Below are positions 46,221-54,827 of a stretch of DNA of 64,000 nt, piece by piece; the stretch's first letter is position 1; each line of letters opens with the position of its first letter. The notes beneath the pieces are model-generated. The model saw only the letters and a program-made list of their open reading frames with translations, ran no database searches and had not been told where the DNA came from. Made by a program: the position numbers and the translations under genes. Origin of the DNA: Rhizobium gallicum bv. gallicum R602sp (GTDB lineage: Bacteria; Pseudomonadota; Alphaproteobacteria; Rhizobiales; Rhizobiaceae). The DNA lies in NCBI RefSeq assembly GCF_000816845.1, contig NZ_CP006880.1, positions 1,364,001 through 1,428,000 on the forward strand, in the 5' to 3' direction.

Positions 46221-47090
46221 ATGAATTTCGATCAACCTTCACATGCTGCCCGTTCAGTTATGGGTCAGGAATTCAGTTGCATTTTCCGCCAGATCTTTTC
46301 ATTGATCTTGCTAACGTGTGCGCTTGCCCCCAACGTTCAAGCCGCGGACGGGCGCCCCGCAGCATCCTTCTTCGAGAGCTTTGACCGGCTCGACCCCAAC
46401 TTCTGGTATATTTCAGACGGCTGGACGAACGGTGATCATCAAAACTGCATCTGGTCGGCGGGAATGATCAAGATTGCCGACGGCTTTGCATCGCTGATGC
46501 TCGCAAAGGACACTGTCGATCAGGAGGCCCTGCTGTGCGCAGAAATCCAGACAAAGCAGCGCTACGGCTTTGGCACTTATGAGGCAAGGATAAAGACGGC
46601 GACCGGGTCAGGCCTTAACTCGGCGTTTTTCTCCTATATTGGCCCTGCCGACCATGAGGAGCACGACGAGATCGATTTCGAGGTGCTGGGGAACAACAGT
46701 GCTGCTGTCCAGGTCAACCAGTACGTGAAAGCGAAGGGCGGCAACGAAAAGCTCGTTTCGCTCGCCGGCCCGGCCGACGAGGAATTCAACCATTTCGCCT
46801 TTACCTGGGAGCCCTCAAGACTGCGGTTCTTCGTCAACGGCCTCCTCGTCCACGAAGTTACCGATACGCTCCGCATTCCGACGGCAGGGCAGAAAATCTT
46901 CTTTAGCCTGTGGGCAACCGATACGCTGACAGGCTGGATGGGCCCCTTTGCCTACAAGGGACCGACGATCATGCAGGTCGACTGGGTGAGCTATACCGCT
47001 GCAGGCGAAAGATGTCTGTTTGCAGCCTCTCTGACGTGCGATGGGGCCATCACCGTCAGCGCCCCTGCAAAGCCGCAGGAGAACCTTTGA
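46221..47090 (+). CDS. exoK: GH16 endo-beta-glycanase (ExoK-like)
   Basis: A 289-residue secreted glycanase. A hydrophobic signal segment ends at VQA|AD near residue 41. GH16 catalytic motif EIDFE at 150-154 (nucleophile E150, acid/base E154). It resembles S. meliloti ExoK, which cuts nascent succinoglycan to low-molecular-weight forms. The ATG at 46260 is a possible alternative start giving a more ordinary signal peptide. First gene of the exoK-L-A-M'-P operon; its stop overlaps exoL by one base. Confidence 0.85.
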   Translation: MNFDQPSHAARSVMGQEFSCIFRQIFSLILLTCALAPNVQAADGRPAASFFESFDRLDPNFWYISDGWTNGDHQNCIWSAGMIKIADGFASLMLAKDTVDQEALLCAEIQTKQRYGFGTYEARIKTATGSGLNSAFFSYIGPADHEEHDEIDFEVLGNNSAAVQVNQYVKAKGGNEKLVSLAGPADEEFNHFAFTWEPSRLRFFVNGLLVHEVTDTLRIPTAGQKIFFSLWATDTLTGWMGPFAYKGPTIMQVDWVSYTAAGERCLFAASLTCDGAITVSAPAKPQENL

Positions 47091-48274
47091 TGCCGCGCCT
47101 GCTTTACCTTGTTCATGATCTGTCCGATCCGGCGGTTCGCCGACGCCTGATCATGCTGACACGCGGCGGCGCGACGGTTGACCTTGCAGGTTTTTCGCGG
47201 GCAAAGATCGAAGGCGATATCGCAGGCATCAAGCCGGTCAATCTCGGCAGGACGGACGACGGCCGCTTTGTCCATCGCACCTGGGCCGTTCTCATGGCCA
47301 TGGCAGGGCTTCAGTCCGCTCTTTCAGGCGCCAGCAAGCCGGACGTGATCGTCGCCCGCAATCTCGAAACGCTGGCACTGGCAAACCGCGCCAATCATTA
47401 TTTCGGCGGATCCGTGCCGATCGTTTACGAGTGTCTCGATATTCACAGGCTTCTCGTCGGCATGGGTCCCATCGGGCGCTCGATGCGATTTGCCGAACGT
47501 TGGTTTGGCCGAAGCGTCAGCGCGATCGTTACCAGTTCGCCAGCCTTCAAGAGCAACTATTTCGATGTCCTGTCTTTTCTGAAGGCCCCGGTCAAGCTCG
47601 TCGAGAACAAAGTGGTCGCGGCCACAGATGAGGGCCTTCTTCCCGTTCCGCAAAGATGCGAAGACCGGCCATGGCGCATCGGCTGGTTTGGCGCGCTGCG
47701 TTGCAGGAAATCATTGAAGCTGCTTGCGCACTTCTCAAGGATGGCGAATGGCAGGTTCGAGATCATTCTGCGCGGCCGGCCAGCTTATACGGAATTTGAG
47801 GACTTCGATGCCTTCGTGGCGAACGAACCCTTCATGCGTTTTTGTGGTCCCTATCGAAACCCGGAGGATCTGGCTGCCATTTACGGCGAGGTCGACTTTG
47901 CTTGGACGGCCGATAGTTTCGAAGAGGGACTCAATTCCAAGTGGCTGTTACCGAACCGGCTTTACGAAGGATGCCTGCACGGAGCGGTACCGATTGCCGT
48001 TCAAGGCACCGAGACGGCTGAGGTACTTCGGCGCAACAGTATCGGCCTGATCTTGTCGGATGCCACCTCCTTTGCGTTAAGCATGGCCATGGAGGGGCTG
48101 GACGTTCGACGCTTTAGGGAGCTGGAGTCCGCCGTTGCCGCATGCGATCGGCGCAACTGGGAGATCGATGAGGCAGACTGCAAGAACTTGGTCGCCTGGC
48201 TCGCCGGCTTGGCGCCAGCCGGGCCTCGCAAAACTTCAGATCACTTTCCGATCAGTTCGTCATTTGCCATATAG
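47090..48274 (+). CDS. exoL: Glycosyltransferase (ExoL-like)
   Basis: A 394-residue GT-B type protein ([23 protein letters not shown], then [15 protein letters not shown], then [15 protein letters not shown], and [28 protein letters not shown], which is the donor-binding region). Gene order between exoK and exoA and overall similarity identify it as ExoL-like. ExoL in S. meliloti adds a glucose early in the octasaccharide repeat. The ATG overlaps the exoK stop; the longer upstream frame is an exoK shadow. Confidence 0.75.
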   Translation: MPRLLYLVHDLSDPAVRRRLIMLTRGGATVDLAGFSRAKIEGDIAGIKPVNLGRTDDGRFVHRTWAVLMAMAGLQSALSGASKPDVIVARNLETLALANRANHYFGGSVPIVYECLDIHRLLVGMGPIGRSMRFAERWFGRSVSAIVTSSPAFKSNYFDVLSFLKAPVKLVENKVVAATDEGLLPVPQRCEDRPWRIGWFGALRCRKSLKLLAHFSRMANGRFEIILRGRPAYTEFEDFDAFVANEPFMRFCGPYRNPEDLAAIYGEVDFAWTADSFEEGLNSKWLLPNRLYEGCLHGAVPIAVQGTETAEVLRRNSIGLILSDATSFALSMAMEGLDVRRFRELESAVAACDRRNWEIDEADCKNLVAWLAGLAPAGPRKTSDHFPISSSFAI

Positions 48275-48285
48275 GATCGAACGCG

Positions 48286-49284
48286 ATGAATAAGCACGTA
48301 AGTCCAGAAGATTGCTGCTTGATCGTCATTCCATGCCTTAACGAGCGAAACTACATTGGTGCGCTTCTGAACGGTCTGAGCACGGAACTCCAAGCTCCGG
48401 GCTGGCGCATTGTAGTGGCCGATGGCGGCAGCAAGGACGGCTCGCAGGATATCATCAAGGCCGCCTCCGCCATCGATCCGCGCATCATCTTCCTTGACAA
48501 TCCGAAGCGGCTGCAAAGTGCGGCGATCAATCTTGCAGTGGCACGCTACGGCCGTGGTTTTGAATATTTCGTGCGCATGGACGCGCATGGACAATATCCG
48601 AAGAGTTATTGCCAGCAGCTAATTGCTGATGCCGAGATGACCGCTGCTGCCTCCGTCGTCGTCGCCTTGGAGACGACCGGTTTCAATACGATCCAGAAAG
48701 CAGCCGCGATTGCCCAGAATTCGAAGATCGGCAATGGCGGTTCTGCGCATCGCAATCTGTCGAGGGGCGGCTACGTCGACCATGGACACCACGCCTTGAT
48801 GCGCGTCAGCGCCTTTCTCGCCGTCGGTGGCTACGATGAAACCTTTTCCCATAATGAGGATGCCGAGCTCGACTTCCGCCTGAGGAAGGCTGGCTACAAA
48901 ATCTGGATCAGCGGCACGACAAGCATGGTCTATCATCCGCGTGCAAGCGTTGGCGCACTGTTTTGTCAGTATCTCAATTACGGCCGCGGACGGGCGCGCA
49001 ACATCCGTAAACACAGGACAATGCCGGCTTTGCGCCAAATGCTGCCGCTTACGGTCGCGCCCGCCGTTGCCGGCACGGTGCTCGCGCTGTTTTACTGGGC
49101 GGCGATCGTTCCGGCGTTCGCCTGGGCGTTCACCTGTATCGGCTATGGCTTTTATCTTCGCGTGCGCCAGCAGATGCCACACGGACCATTGGCCGGACTG
49201 CTTGCTATGGTCATGCATGTAGCCTGGTCAACCGGTTTCTGGCTCGAGATGCTGTCGCTTGGTCCAAGAAGGGGCGTCTCATGA
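48286..49284 (+). CDS. exoA: Family 2 glycosyltransferase (ExoA-like)
   Basis: A 332-residue GT2 enzyme: [21 protein letters not shown] at the N-terminus, [10 protein letters not shown] (about 45), DxD-type [17 protein letters not shown] and a [15 protein letters not shown] acceptor motif. Two C-terminal transmembrane helices (about 250-320) anchor it to the inner membrane. ExoA forms the first beta-1,3 glucosyl bond of succinoglycan. Its stop overlaps the start of the exoM stump (ATGA). Confidence 0.85.
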   Translation: MNKHVSPEDCCLIVIPCLNERNYIGALLNGLSTELQAPGWRIVVADGGSKDGSQDIIKAASAIDPRIIFLDNPKRLQSAAINLAVARYGRGFEYFVRMDAHGQYPKSYCQQLIADAEMTAAASVVVALETTGFNTIQKAAAIAQNSKIGNGGSAHRNLSRGGYVDHGHHALMRVSAFLAVGGYDETFSHNEDAELDFRLRKAGYKIWISGTTSMVYHPRASVGALFCQYLNYGRGRARNIRKHRTMPALRQMLPLTVAPAVAGTVLALFYWAAIVPAFAWAFTCIGYGFYLRVRQQMPHGPLAGLLAMVMHVAWSTGFWLEMLSLGPRRGVS

Positions 49285-49403
49285 GCCGGCCACTTCTCAT
49301 CGAAATTGCCGTCTGCACGTACCCGCGGAACTCGCCCAGCGATACGCTGGCGTCGATTGCGGCGGTTGCCGTACCTCAAAAGGTTAGGTGGGTGTCGGAA
49401 TGA
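49281..49403 (+). pseudogene. exoM remnant (N-terminal 40 codons)
   Basis: The short frame reads [17 protein letters not shown], then SDTLASIAAVAVPQKVR and stops. This is the start of an ExoM-type GT2 glycosyltransferase (IxIxVCTYxR then TLxSxAAxxVP); everything after the first strand-helix is gone. It overlaps exoA by ATGA at 49281 and exoP by ATGA at 49400, so it still links translation of both neighbours. In S. meliloti exoM is followed by exoO-exoN-exoP, so a deletion may have removed the rest of exoM, exoO and exoN. Confidence 0.7.
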
Positions 49404-51796
49404 ACGAGTTCATAGGCATAGGCAAGGCAAAGATGGTGCAGGAAGCAATACGCCCCTATCTCGGTCAGCGGGGCACGGCCAAGCAGCCTGAGGCCGGCGA
49501 TGAGAGGTTCATAGACGTCGACCGCCTGATACAGATCGCCAGGCGTCAAGCAAAGCTCGTGGTCCTCTTTGCCGCCATTGGCCTGATGCTCGGCGTTACC
49601 CGGCTGGTGTTTGCAACCTACTATTACACGGCAGGCACCAGCGTCCTCATCGATGACAATCTGAGCCGTTTTGCTGGAGACGTTTCACCGGCGCCTGCAA
49701 ACATGGAATCTGACAAGAAGATCATGAGCCAAGTAGCGATCTTGAGGTCAAGCTCGCTTGCGGCAAAGGTGGTCGATCGGCAGCAGCTTTACGAAAAGCG
49801 CGAATTCATCAATCCTCCACTCTCGGTCACCCAGCAGATCAAGGGCCTTGCCAAGATGGCGATGGACGTGTTTGCCGGCATGGGCGCGCAGATGGCAGAT
49901 GCCGATAGCCTCGACGCGCGCAAAGGCACTGCCGTGGCAGTTCTCATGGAAAATCTGAGGGTCGAGCAGCAACCGCAGAGCTTCGTGATCGACCTCTACT
50001 ACACGTCGACAGACCCCACCTTGTCGGCGCAGATCGCTAACGCCTATGCCGAGGCCTACCTGTCAGACAAGCTCGATGCCAATTTCGACGCGTCGCAAAG
50101 GGCGACGGTCTGGTTGCGCGCTCGGCTGACGGATCTGAAGGACCAATCGCAAGAGGCGGCCATGAAGGTCGAACGCTACCGCACCGAAAACGGCCTTACA
50201 TCAGCGAAAGGTGCCCTCTTGTCGGAAGAACAGCTCTCCGACATCAGTGGCCAGTACATCCTGGCCCAGGCGGACAGCGCCAAGGCGCTTGCGCTTTACA
50301 ACCAGTACAAGGCGATCGTTGCCGCCGGCCAGCAGACTGCGGTCGACAATGCCGCAACAGTCTCTGAGCAGCAAGGCTCGACGGTCATCTCGACGCTCAG
50401 AGCGCGCTATCTGACAGTCATCAAGCGGGCCCAAGAGATCGAAGGTCGCTTCGGTCCGGAACATCCGCAAGCAATCACGCTCCGTAGGGAGCAGGACGAC
50501 ATTGGGCGGCAGATATTTCTAGAACTCAAACAGATGACGGAAAGCTACCGCAATCAGTATGAAGTTGCGGTCTCGCGCGAGGCATCGCTGAAGGAGGGTC
50601 TGTCGAGGATTACCGGACAAACCTCGGCGGCGAATGAATCGCTCGTGCAATTGAAGGACTTGGAACGCAACGCCGAAGCCATTAGCGACCTCTACAAGAC
50701 CTATCTGACGAAATATCAGGAAACGGCCCAGAACCAGTCGTTCCCGATATCAGAAGCGCGCGTCATCTCGCCTGCCTCGCCGCCGACCGAGGCATCCAGC
50801 CCCAAGCGTACCCTCACGCTTGGTGGCTCGCTGATACTCGGCGCGATCTTCGGTATCGGACTTGGCCTGTGGCGCGAGATAAGGGAAGGCACGTTCCGCC
50901 TCGGTGAGGAGTTTACGACGCTCGGCTTGAAGTTCCTGGGTTACCTGCCGCCGATCCCTGGGGCTACGCGTCCGTCTCCCGATGACGAAGGGAAGCTGAT
51001 CGCCAATCCCGATGTCGAAACCATGCGGTTTGCGGTCAAATCGGGCGGTACCAAATTTGCCGAGACCTTACGGCATGCAAAGATCATGACCGACACGATG
51101 CTTGGCAGCCAGAACTGCAAGGTCATCGGCGTCGTCTCGGTATTACCAGGCGAAGGCAAGACGACGATCGCGGCAAATTTTGCGACGCTCGTGGCATCCA
51201 GCCCAGCCAAGGTGCTGATGATCGATGCTGATCTTCGACGCGGATCGCTAACGCAGGGTCTTGGCATCCGCTTTGAAACCGGCTGGACAGAGGCGCTGAA
51301 TGGAACAACGAAATGGCAAGAAACTCTGGTTGTCGATCCGCAGACCGGTGTAAGCCTTCTCGCGACACCGCGCCAGGTAAAGGTCTTCAACACGAGCGAG
51401 CTGATCTCAGGTCCTTCCATGGCGACTCTGTTACAAGAGGCCCGCTCCATGTTCGACTATATAATCGTCGATCTTCCGCCAATCGGGCCGGTCTTTGATG
51501 CCAAGGCTTTTGAGCCGTTCGCCGACGGTTTCCTGCTCGTGTCGGAATGGGGAGCCACGCCGCGGGCCCTTTTGAAGTCAACGCTTGAGCAAGAACCTGC
51601 GATCGCAGCCAAATTGCTGGGCGTTATGCTCAACAAGGCCGATCAGGAGAAACTTTCTACCTATGGCGGACTTGGCAGTTCCGAAAAACTCTATTCCCGG
51701 TATGCGAGCTACTACCTCGAGCATGGCGAGCCGATCATGAAGGCGCGAGGCCGCAGACGGCGAAAGGCGCGCGTGCAGCTATCGAAGGAGCTCTAA
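49400..51796 (+). CDS. exoP: Polysaccharide co-polymerase / BY-kinase (ExoP-like)
   Basis: A 798-residue inner-membrane protein that controls EPS chain length and export. Layout: cytoplasmic start, transmembrane helix near residue 55, long periplasmic coiled-coil Wzz region, second helix near 475-495, then a C-terminal tyrosine autokinase with Walker A PGEGKTTIA (about 581), A' LMIDADLRRG (about 606), B IIVDLPP and a tyrosine cluster (YSRYASYY) near residue 765. ATG 49400 overlaps the exoM stump. Autophosphorylation of the tyrosines is known to regulate related proteins. Confidence 0.92.
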   Translation: MNEFIGIGKAKMVQEAIRPYLGQRGTAKQPEAGDERFIDVDRLIQIARRQAKLVVLFAAIGLMLGVTRLVFATYYYTAGTSVLIDDNLSRFAGDVSPAPANMESDKKIMSQVAILRSSSLAAKVVDRQQLYEKREFINPPLSVTQQIKGLAKMAMDVFAGMGAQMADADSLDARKGTAVAVLMENLRVEQQPQSFVIDLYYTSTDPTLSAQIANAYAEAYLSDKLDANFDASQRATVWLRARLTDLKDQSQEAAMKVERYRTENGLTSAKGALLSEEQLSDISGQYILAQADSAKALALYNQYKAIVAAGQQTAVDNAATVSEQQGSTVISTLRARYLTVIKRAQEIEGRFGPEHPQAITLRREQDDIGRQIFLELKQMTESYRNQYEVAVSREASLKEGLSRITGQTSAANESLVQLKDLERNAEAISDLYKTYLTKYQETAQNQSFPISEARVISPASPPTEASSPKRTLTLGGSLILGAIFGIGLGLWREIREGTFRLGEEFTTLGLKFLGYLPPIPGATRPSPDDEGKLIANPDVETMRFAVKSGGTKFAETLRHAKIMTDTMLGSQNCKVIGVVSVLPGEGKTTIAANFATLVASSPAKVLMIDADLRRGSLTQGLGIRFETGWTEALNGTTKWQETLVVDPQTGVSLLATPRQVKVFNTSELISGPSMATLLQEARSMFDYIIVDLPPIGPVFDAKAFEPFADGFLLVSEWGATPRALLKSTLEQEPAIAAKLLGVMLNKADQEKLSTYGGLGSSEKLYSRYASYYLEHGEPIMKARGRRRRKARVQLSKEL

Positions 51797-51901
51797 CGAG
51801 ACGCGCAAGAAACACTGATCCGATGCAACGTTGGTGTGAAGCAACTCCTGGTTTGCGCCATGCCCATCTTAATGACAGTCACCAGTTCCGGAGCGTTTGA
51901 A

Positions 51902-53014
51902 ATGAAGATCTTAATCACAGGAAATATGGGCTATGTCGGGCCTGCTGTCGTCTCTCACCTGCGCCGTGAGATGCCTGACTGCTTGCTTGTTGGCGTCGAC
52001 ACTGGCCTTTTCGCGCATTGCCTCACCCAAGCAAACCTGCCCGAGCGTTTGCTTAACAGTCAGGTCTTTGCCGATGTCCGCGACCTGCCCGCCGAGCTAT
52101 TCAAGGGCGTCGATGCGGTCGTGCATCTGGCAGCCGTTTCCAACGACCCGATGGGCGGCCGCTTTGAGGCGGTGACCGACGAGATCAACCACCGCGCTAC
52201 ACTGAGAACAGCCGAACTCGCCGCCAGGATGGGCGTAAGAAATTTTGTTTTCGCCTCCAGCTGCTCCATGTACGGATTTGCCGAGGGCGGCGCGCGCACC
52301 GAAACAGATGAGCTTAACCCTCTGACCGCCTATTCGCGTTCGAAGGTTGCGGCCGAGACCGGGCTTGGCGAGATCGCCCGCAACAGTCAAATGACGGTCA
52401 GCGCGTTGCGCTTCGCGACTGCCTGCGGCTTTTCCGGCCGCACGCGGCTCGATCTCGTCCTTAACGATTTTGTGGCCTCGGCGCTGAGGACCGGACGGGT
52501 TTCCGTCCTCTCTGATGGCACGCCCTGGCGGCCGCTCATTCATGTCAACGACATGGCAAGGGCAATCGAATGGGCGCTGCTCAGGCAGGATGGCGGAAAT
52601 TTTCTGGCCGTCAATGTCGGTTCCGAGGACTGGAATTATCAGGTGCGCGAGCTCGCCGAGGCCGTCGCCGCCTCGGTTCCGGGGACGGTGGTCGAAATCA
52701 ACAAGGACGCGCCACCAGACCGGCGTTCCTATCGGGTTAACTTCGATCTCTACCGGCGCCTGGCACCGGCCCATCAGCCACAAGTAACGCTTGCAGGCGC
52801 TATTGCCGACCTGAAAACCGGCCTTGATGCGGCAGGTTTGAAGGATCCCACTTACCGCTCAGCGCAACTCGTCCGGTTGAACGTGCTCACACAGGCGATC
52901 GACGGCGGCAGCCTTGGCACCGATCTGCGCTACACGGCCAATCCGTCCGACCGTAGTTACATTTCTGGTTTCAAGGACCCCGCACATCGGACACGCCAAG
53001 CCATGCCTGGCTGA
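51902..53014 (+). CDS. Extended SDR, NAD-dependent sugar-nucleotide epimerase/reductase
   Basis: A 370-residue extended SDR: NAD motif TGNMGYVGPAV at the N-terminus, DVRD, AAVSNDPMGG, catalytic SSCSMYG and YSRSK (about 148-152). The serine-type motif rather than TDE argues against a 4,6-dehydratase and for an epimerase or 4-reductase. It lies 69 bases before the rfbF start, so its substrate is probably a CDP-sugar. The first ATG in the frame (51836) has no support, and MKILITG is the usual family start. Confidence 0.82.
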   Translation: MKILITGNMGYVGPAVVSHLRREMPDCLLVGVDTGLFAHCLTQANLPERLLNSQVFADVRDLPAELFKGVDAVVHLAAVSNDPMGGRFEAVTDEINHRATLRTAELAARMGVRNFVFASSCSMYGFAEGGARTETDELNPLTAYSRSKVAAETGLGEIARNSQMTVSALRFATACGFSGRTRLDLVLNDFVASALRTGRVSVLSDGTPWRPLIHVNDMARAIEWALLRQDGGNFLAVNVGSEDWNYQVRELAEAVAASVPGTVVEINKDAPPDRRSYRVNFDLYRRLAPAHQPQVTLAGAIADLKTGLDAAGLKDPTYRSAQLVRLNVLTQAIDGGSLGTDLRYTANPSDRSYISGFKDPAHRTRQAMPG

Positions 53015-53083
53015 ACCGGATTATGTGACACAGTGACTTTAAAGCCGCGTACGGCGGGCAACGCTTCAAATGAAGAGGACGCA

Positions 53084-53872
53084 ATGAAAGTTGTCATTTT
53101 TGCAGGAGGCTACGGGAGCCGTCTTTCGGAAGAGACTACACTTCGGCCAAAGCCTATGGTCGAGATCGGCGGGCGACCGATCATCTGGCATATTATGAAG
53201 ATCTATTCGCACTACGGCTTCAACGATTTCGTTGTGCTTGCAGGTTATAAAGCGGATTACATCAAGGACTACTTCATCAACTATGCGATGATAAACAGCG
53301 ACTTCACGGTCGACCTAGCGACAGGCGAGTTCAAGTGGCTCCGCCGTGCGTTGGAGCCGTGGAAGATCACCGTGCTCGATACCGGGCTGAACACGATGAC
53401 TGGCGGACGATTGAGGCGCGCCCGCGACGTCATTGGCGACAGACGGTTCCTTCTGACCTATGGCGACGGTGTCTCCGATACCGATATCGCCGCGACCATT
53501 GAGCTACATGAGAGGGACGGAAACTGGATCACGCTGACCGCCGTCAGCCAGCCGGGCCGCTATGGCGCGCTTGGCCTGTCGGACGACGGAACGCGTGTCC
53601 ATGCCTTCCGCGAAAAACGCATTGGCGATGGCGGTCTGATCAACGGTGGCTTCTTTGTCTGCGAGCCTGAAGTCTTCGACCTCATCGAAGGTGATGACAC
53701 CGTCTGGGAAGAGGGGCCGATGGAAAAAGCGCTTCACATGGGCAAGGTTGGCTCGCACTGGCACCAGGGCTTCTGGCAAAGCATGGATTCGCTGCGAGAC
53801 AAGATGGTGCTCGAAAAGGCCTGGGAGAGCGGCGATGCGCCGTGGAAGCTCTGGGACCCGACACCGGGGTGA
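53084..53872 (+). CDS. rfbF: Glucose-1-phosphate cytidylyltransferase
   Basis: A 262-residue nucleotidyltransferase with the signature IFAGGYGSRLSEETTLRPKPM at residues 5-25 and the RfbF-specific segments IIWHIMKIYSHYGFNDFV, GYKADYIKDYF and LTYGDGVSDTDI. It makes CDP-glucose from glucose-1-phosphate, the entry to CDP-4-keto-6-deoxy sugars. The next enzyme, CDP-glucose 4,6-dehydratase, is not in the window. The start at 53084 was chosen for the immediate signature and the GAGGAC upstream. Confidence 0.93.
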   Translation: MKVVIFAGGYGSRLSEETTLRPKPMVEIGGRPIIWHIMKIYSHYGFNDFVVLAGYKADYIKDYFINYAMINSDFTVDLATGEFKWLRRALEPWKITVLDTGLNTMTGGRLRRARDVIGDRRFLLTYGDGVSDTDIAATIELHERDGNWITLTAVSQPGRYGALGLSDDGTRVHAFREKRIGDGGLINGGFFVCEPEVFDLIEGDDTVWEEGPMEKALHMGKVGSHWHQGFWQSMDSLRDKMVLEKAWESGDAPWKLWDPTPG

Positions 53873-53914
53873 GCCAAACCGCTGATTAGGGAGACGTCGC
53901 CTCCGCGGTTTGGC
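53873..53914 (+). terminator. Large inverted repeat directly after rfbF
   Basis: GCCAAACCGC and GCGGTTTGGC form a perfect ten-pair stem starting right after the stop codon. The 22-base loop contains a smaller GGAG/CTCC hairpin. There is no T-run, so it may be a Rho-assisted or processing signal that separates the exoP-rfbF unit from exoY. Confidence 0.5.
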
Positions 53915-54051
53915 CCAGCTGACCGAAACGGAATAATACCGTTTGTTCACTGGAATATTGCCTGCGAACTGCGCGAAGTACAGAACCGATCTGTATCACA
54001 ATGTTACACAAAGTATATTTCGATTATAGTTGATCTTTTTCTATTGCCTTT

Positions 54052-54081
54052 TTGAAAGCTTTAGTTACTAATTTCTTAACA
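54052..54081 (+). promoter_or_regulatory. Putative exoY promoter
   Basis: TTGAAA at 54052-54057 and TTAACA at 54076-54081 (18-base spacer) lie in an AT-rich stretch 20 bases before the exoY ATG. They follow the inverted repeat that closes the upstream unit, so exoY-F-Q probably have their own promoter here. Confidence 0.35.
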
Positions 54082-54101
54082 TACTGCTTTCGGGGAGCTT
54101 C

Positions 54102-54788
54102 ATGATGAAGCATGATGTCGAATTAGCCGATGCCTCTATTCTCTCGCACTACACCCAGTGGCGGCCAATGAGGCCATTAGGCGGGTTGCGCAAGAGGGTG
54201 TTTGACGTCGTCGGCGCCCTCATTCTGCTCGTCCTGTTTTCTCCACTCTTCTTGCTGATCGCGATCGCCGTAAAGCTTGATGACCGCGGCCCCGTTCTTT
54301 TCGGCCATCAGCGCGTTGGCCACAACGGGAAGTCATTCCGTTGCCTGAAATTCCGAACCATGGTTACCGAGAGCGATGCGCGGCTTGCTGCCTATCTCGC
54401 CGAAAATCCCGCCGCCCTTGCTGAATGGGCAACGACCCGCAAGCTGCGTCACGACATCAGAGTAACCGCCACCGGAAGGGTGCTGCGGAAACTCAGTCTC
54501 GACGAGTTGCCACAACTGCTCAATGTCTTGCGCGGCGATATGAGCCTTGTTGGCCCGCGTCCAATCATGGGCGAAGAAATGGCCCGTTATGGTGATCGCG
54601 GCAGTCACTACCTCCGCTCGCGTCCGGGTCTCACCGGCAAGTGGCAGGTGAGCGGGCGAAGCGACACCACCTATGAGGAGCGCGTTCAGCTCGACAGCCA
54701 GTATGTTGAGCACTGGTCCTTCGTCGGCGACGTCTGGATCATTTTGAAAACCGTGCCGGTTGTCCTGTTCGCGCGGGGTGCCCGCTAA
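54102..54788 (+). CDS. exoY: Undecaprenyl-phosphate sugar phosphotransferase (ExoY-like)
   Basis: A 228-residue bacterial sugar transferase. One transmembrane hairpin (about 30-58) is followed by GHQRVGHNGKSFRCLKFRTM, KLSLDELPQLLNVLRGDMSLVGPRP and the C-terminal WSFVGDVWIILKTVPVVLF. In S. meliloti ExoY puts the first sugar (galactose-P) on undecaprenyl phosphate and starts repeat-unit synthesis. The ATG one codon later is equally possible; GGGGAG precedes both. Confidence 0.9.
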   Translation: MMKHDVELADASILSHYTQWRPMRPLGGLRKRVFDVVGALILLVLFSPLFLLIAIAVKLDDRGPVLFGHQRVGHNGKSFRCLKFRTMVTESDARLAAYLAENPAALAEWATTRKLRHDIRVTATGRVLRKLSLDELPQLLNVLRGDMSLVGPRPIMGEEMARYGDRGSHYLRSRPGLTGKWQVSGRSDTTYEERVQLDSQYVEHWSFVGDVWIILKTVPVVLFARGAR

Positions 54789-54827
54789 CAGGCCGACGCC
54801 TTTGCCAGGCAAAGATAGGGAAGAACC

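Noticed and set aside
46061..46384. Plus-strand 107-codon frame overlapping the exoK start
   Set aside because: No recognisable motif; the exoK frame with its signal peptide explains the overlap.
51902..53014. Possibility that this SDR is the missing CDP-glucose 4,6-dehydratase
   Set aside because: The catalytic serine segment is SSCSMYG rather than the TDE motif of dehydratases, so it was called an epimerase/reductase.
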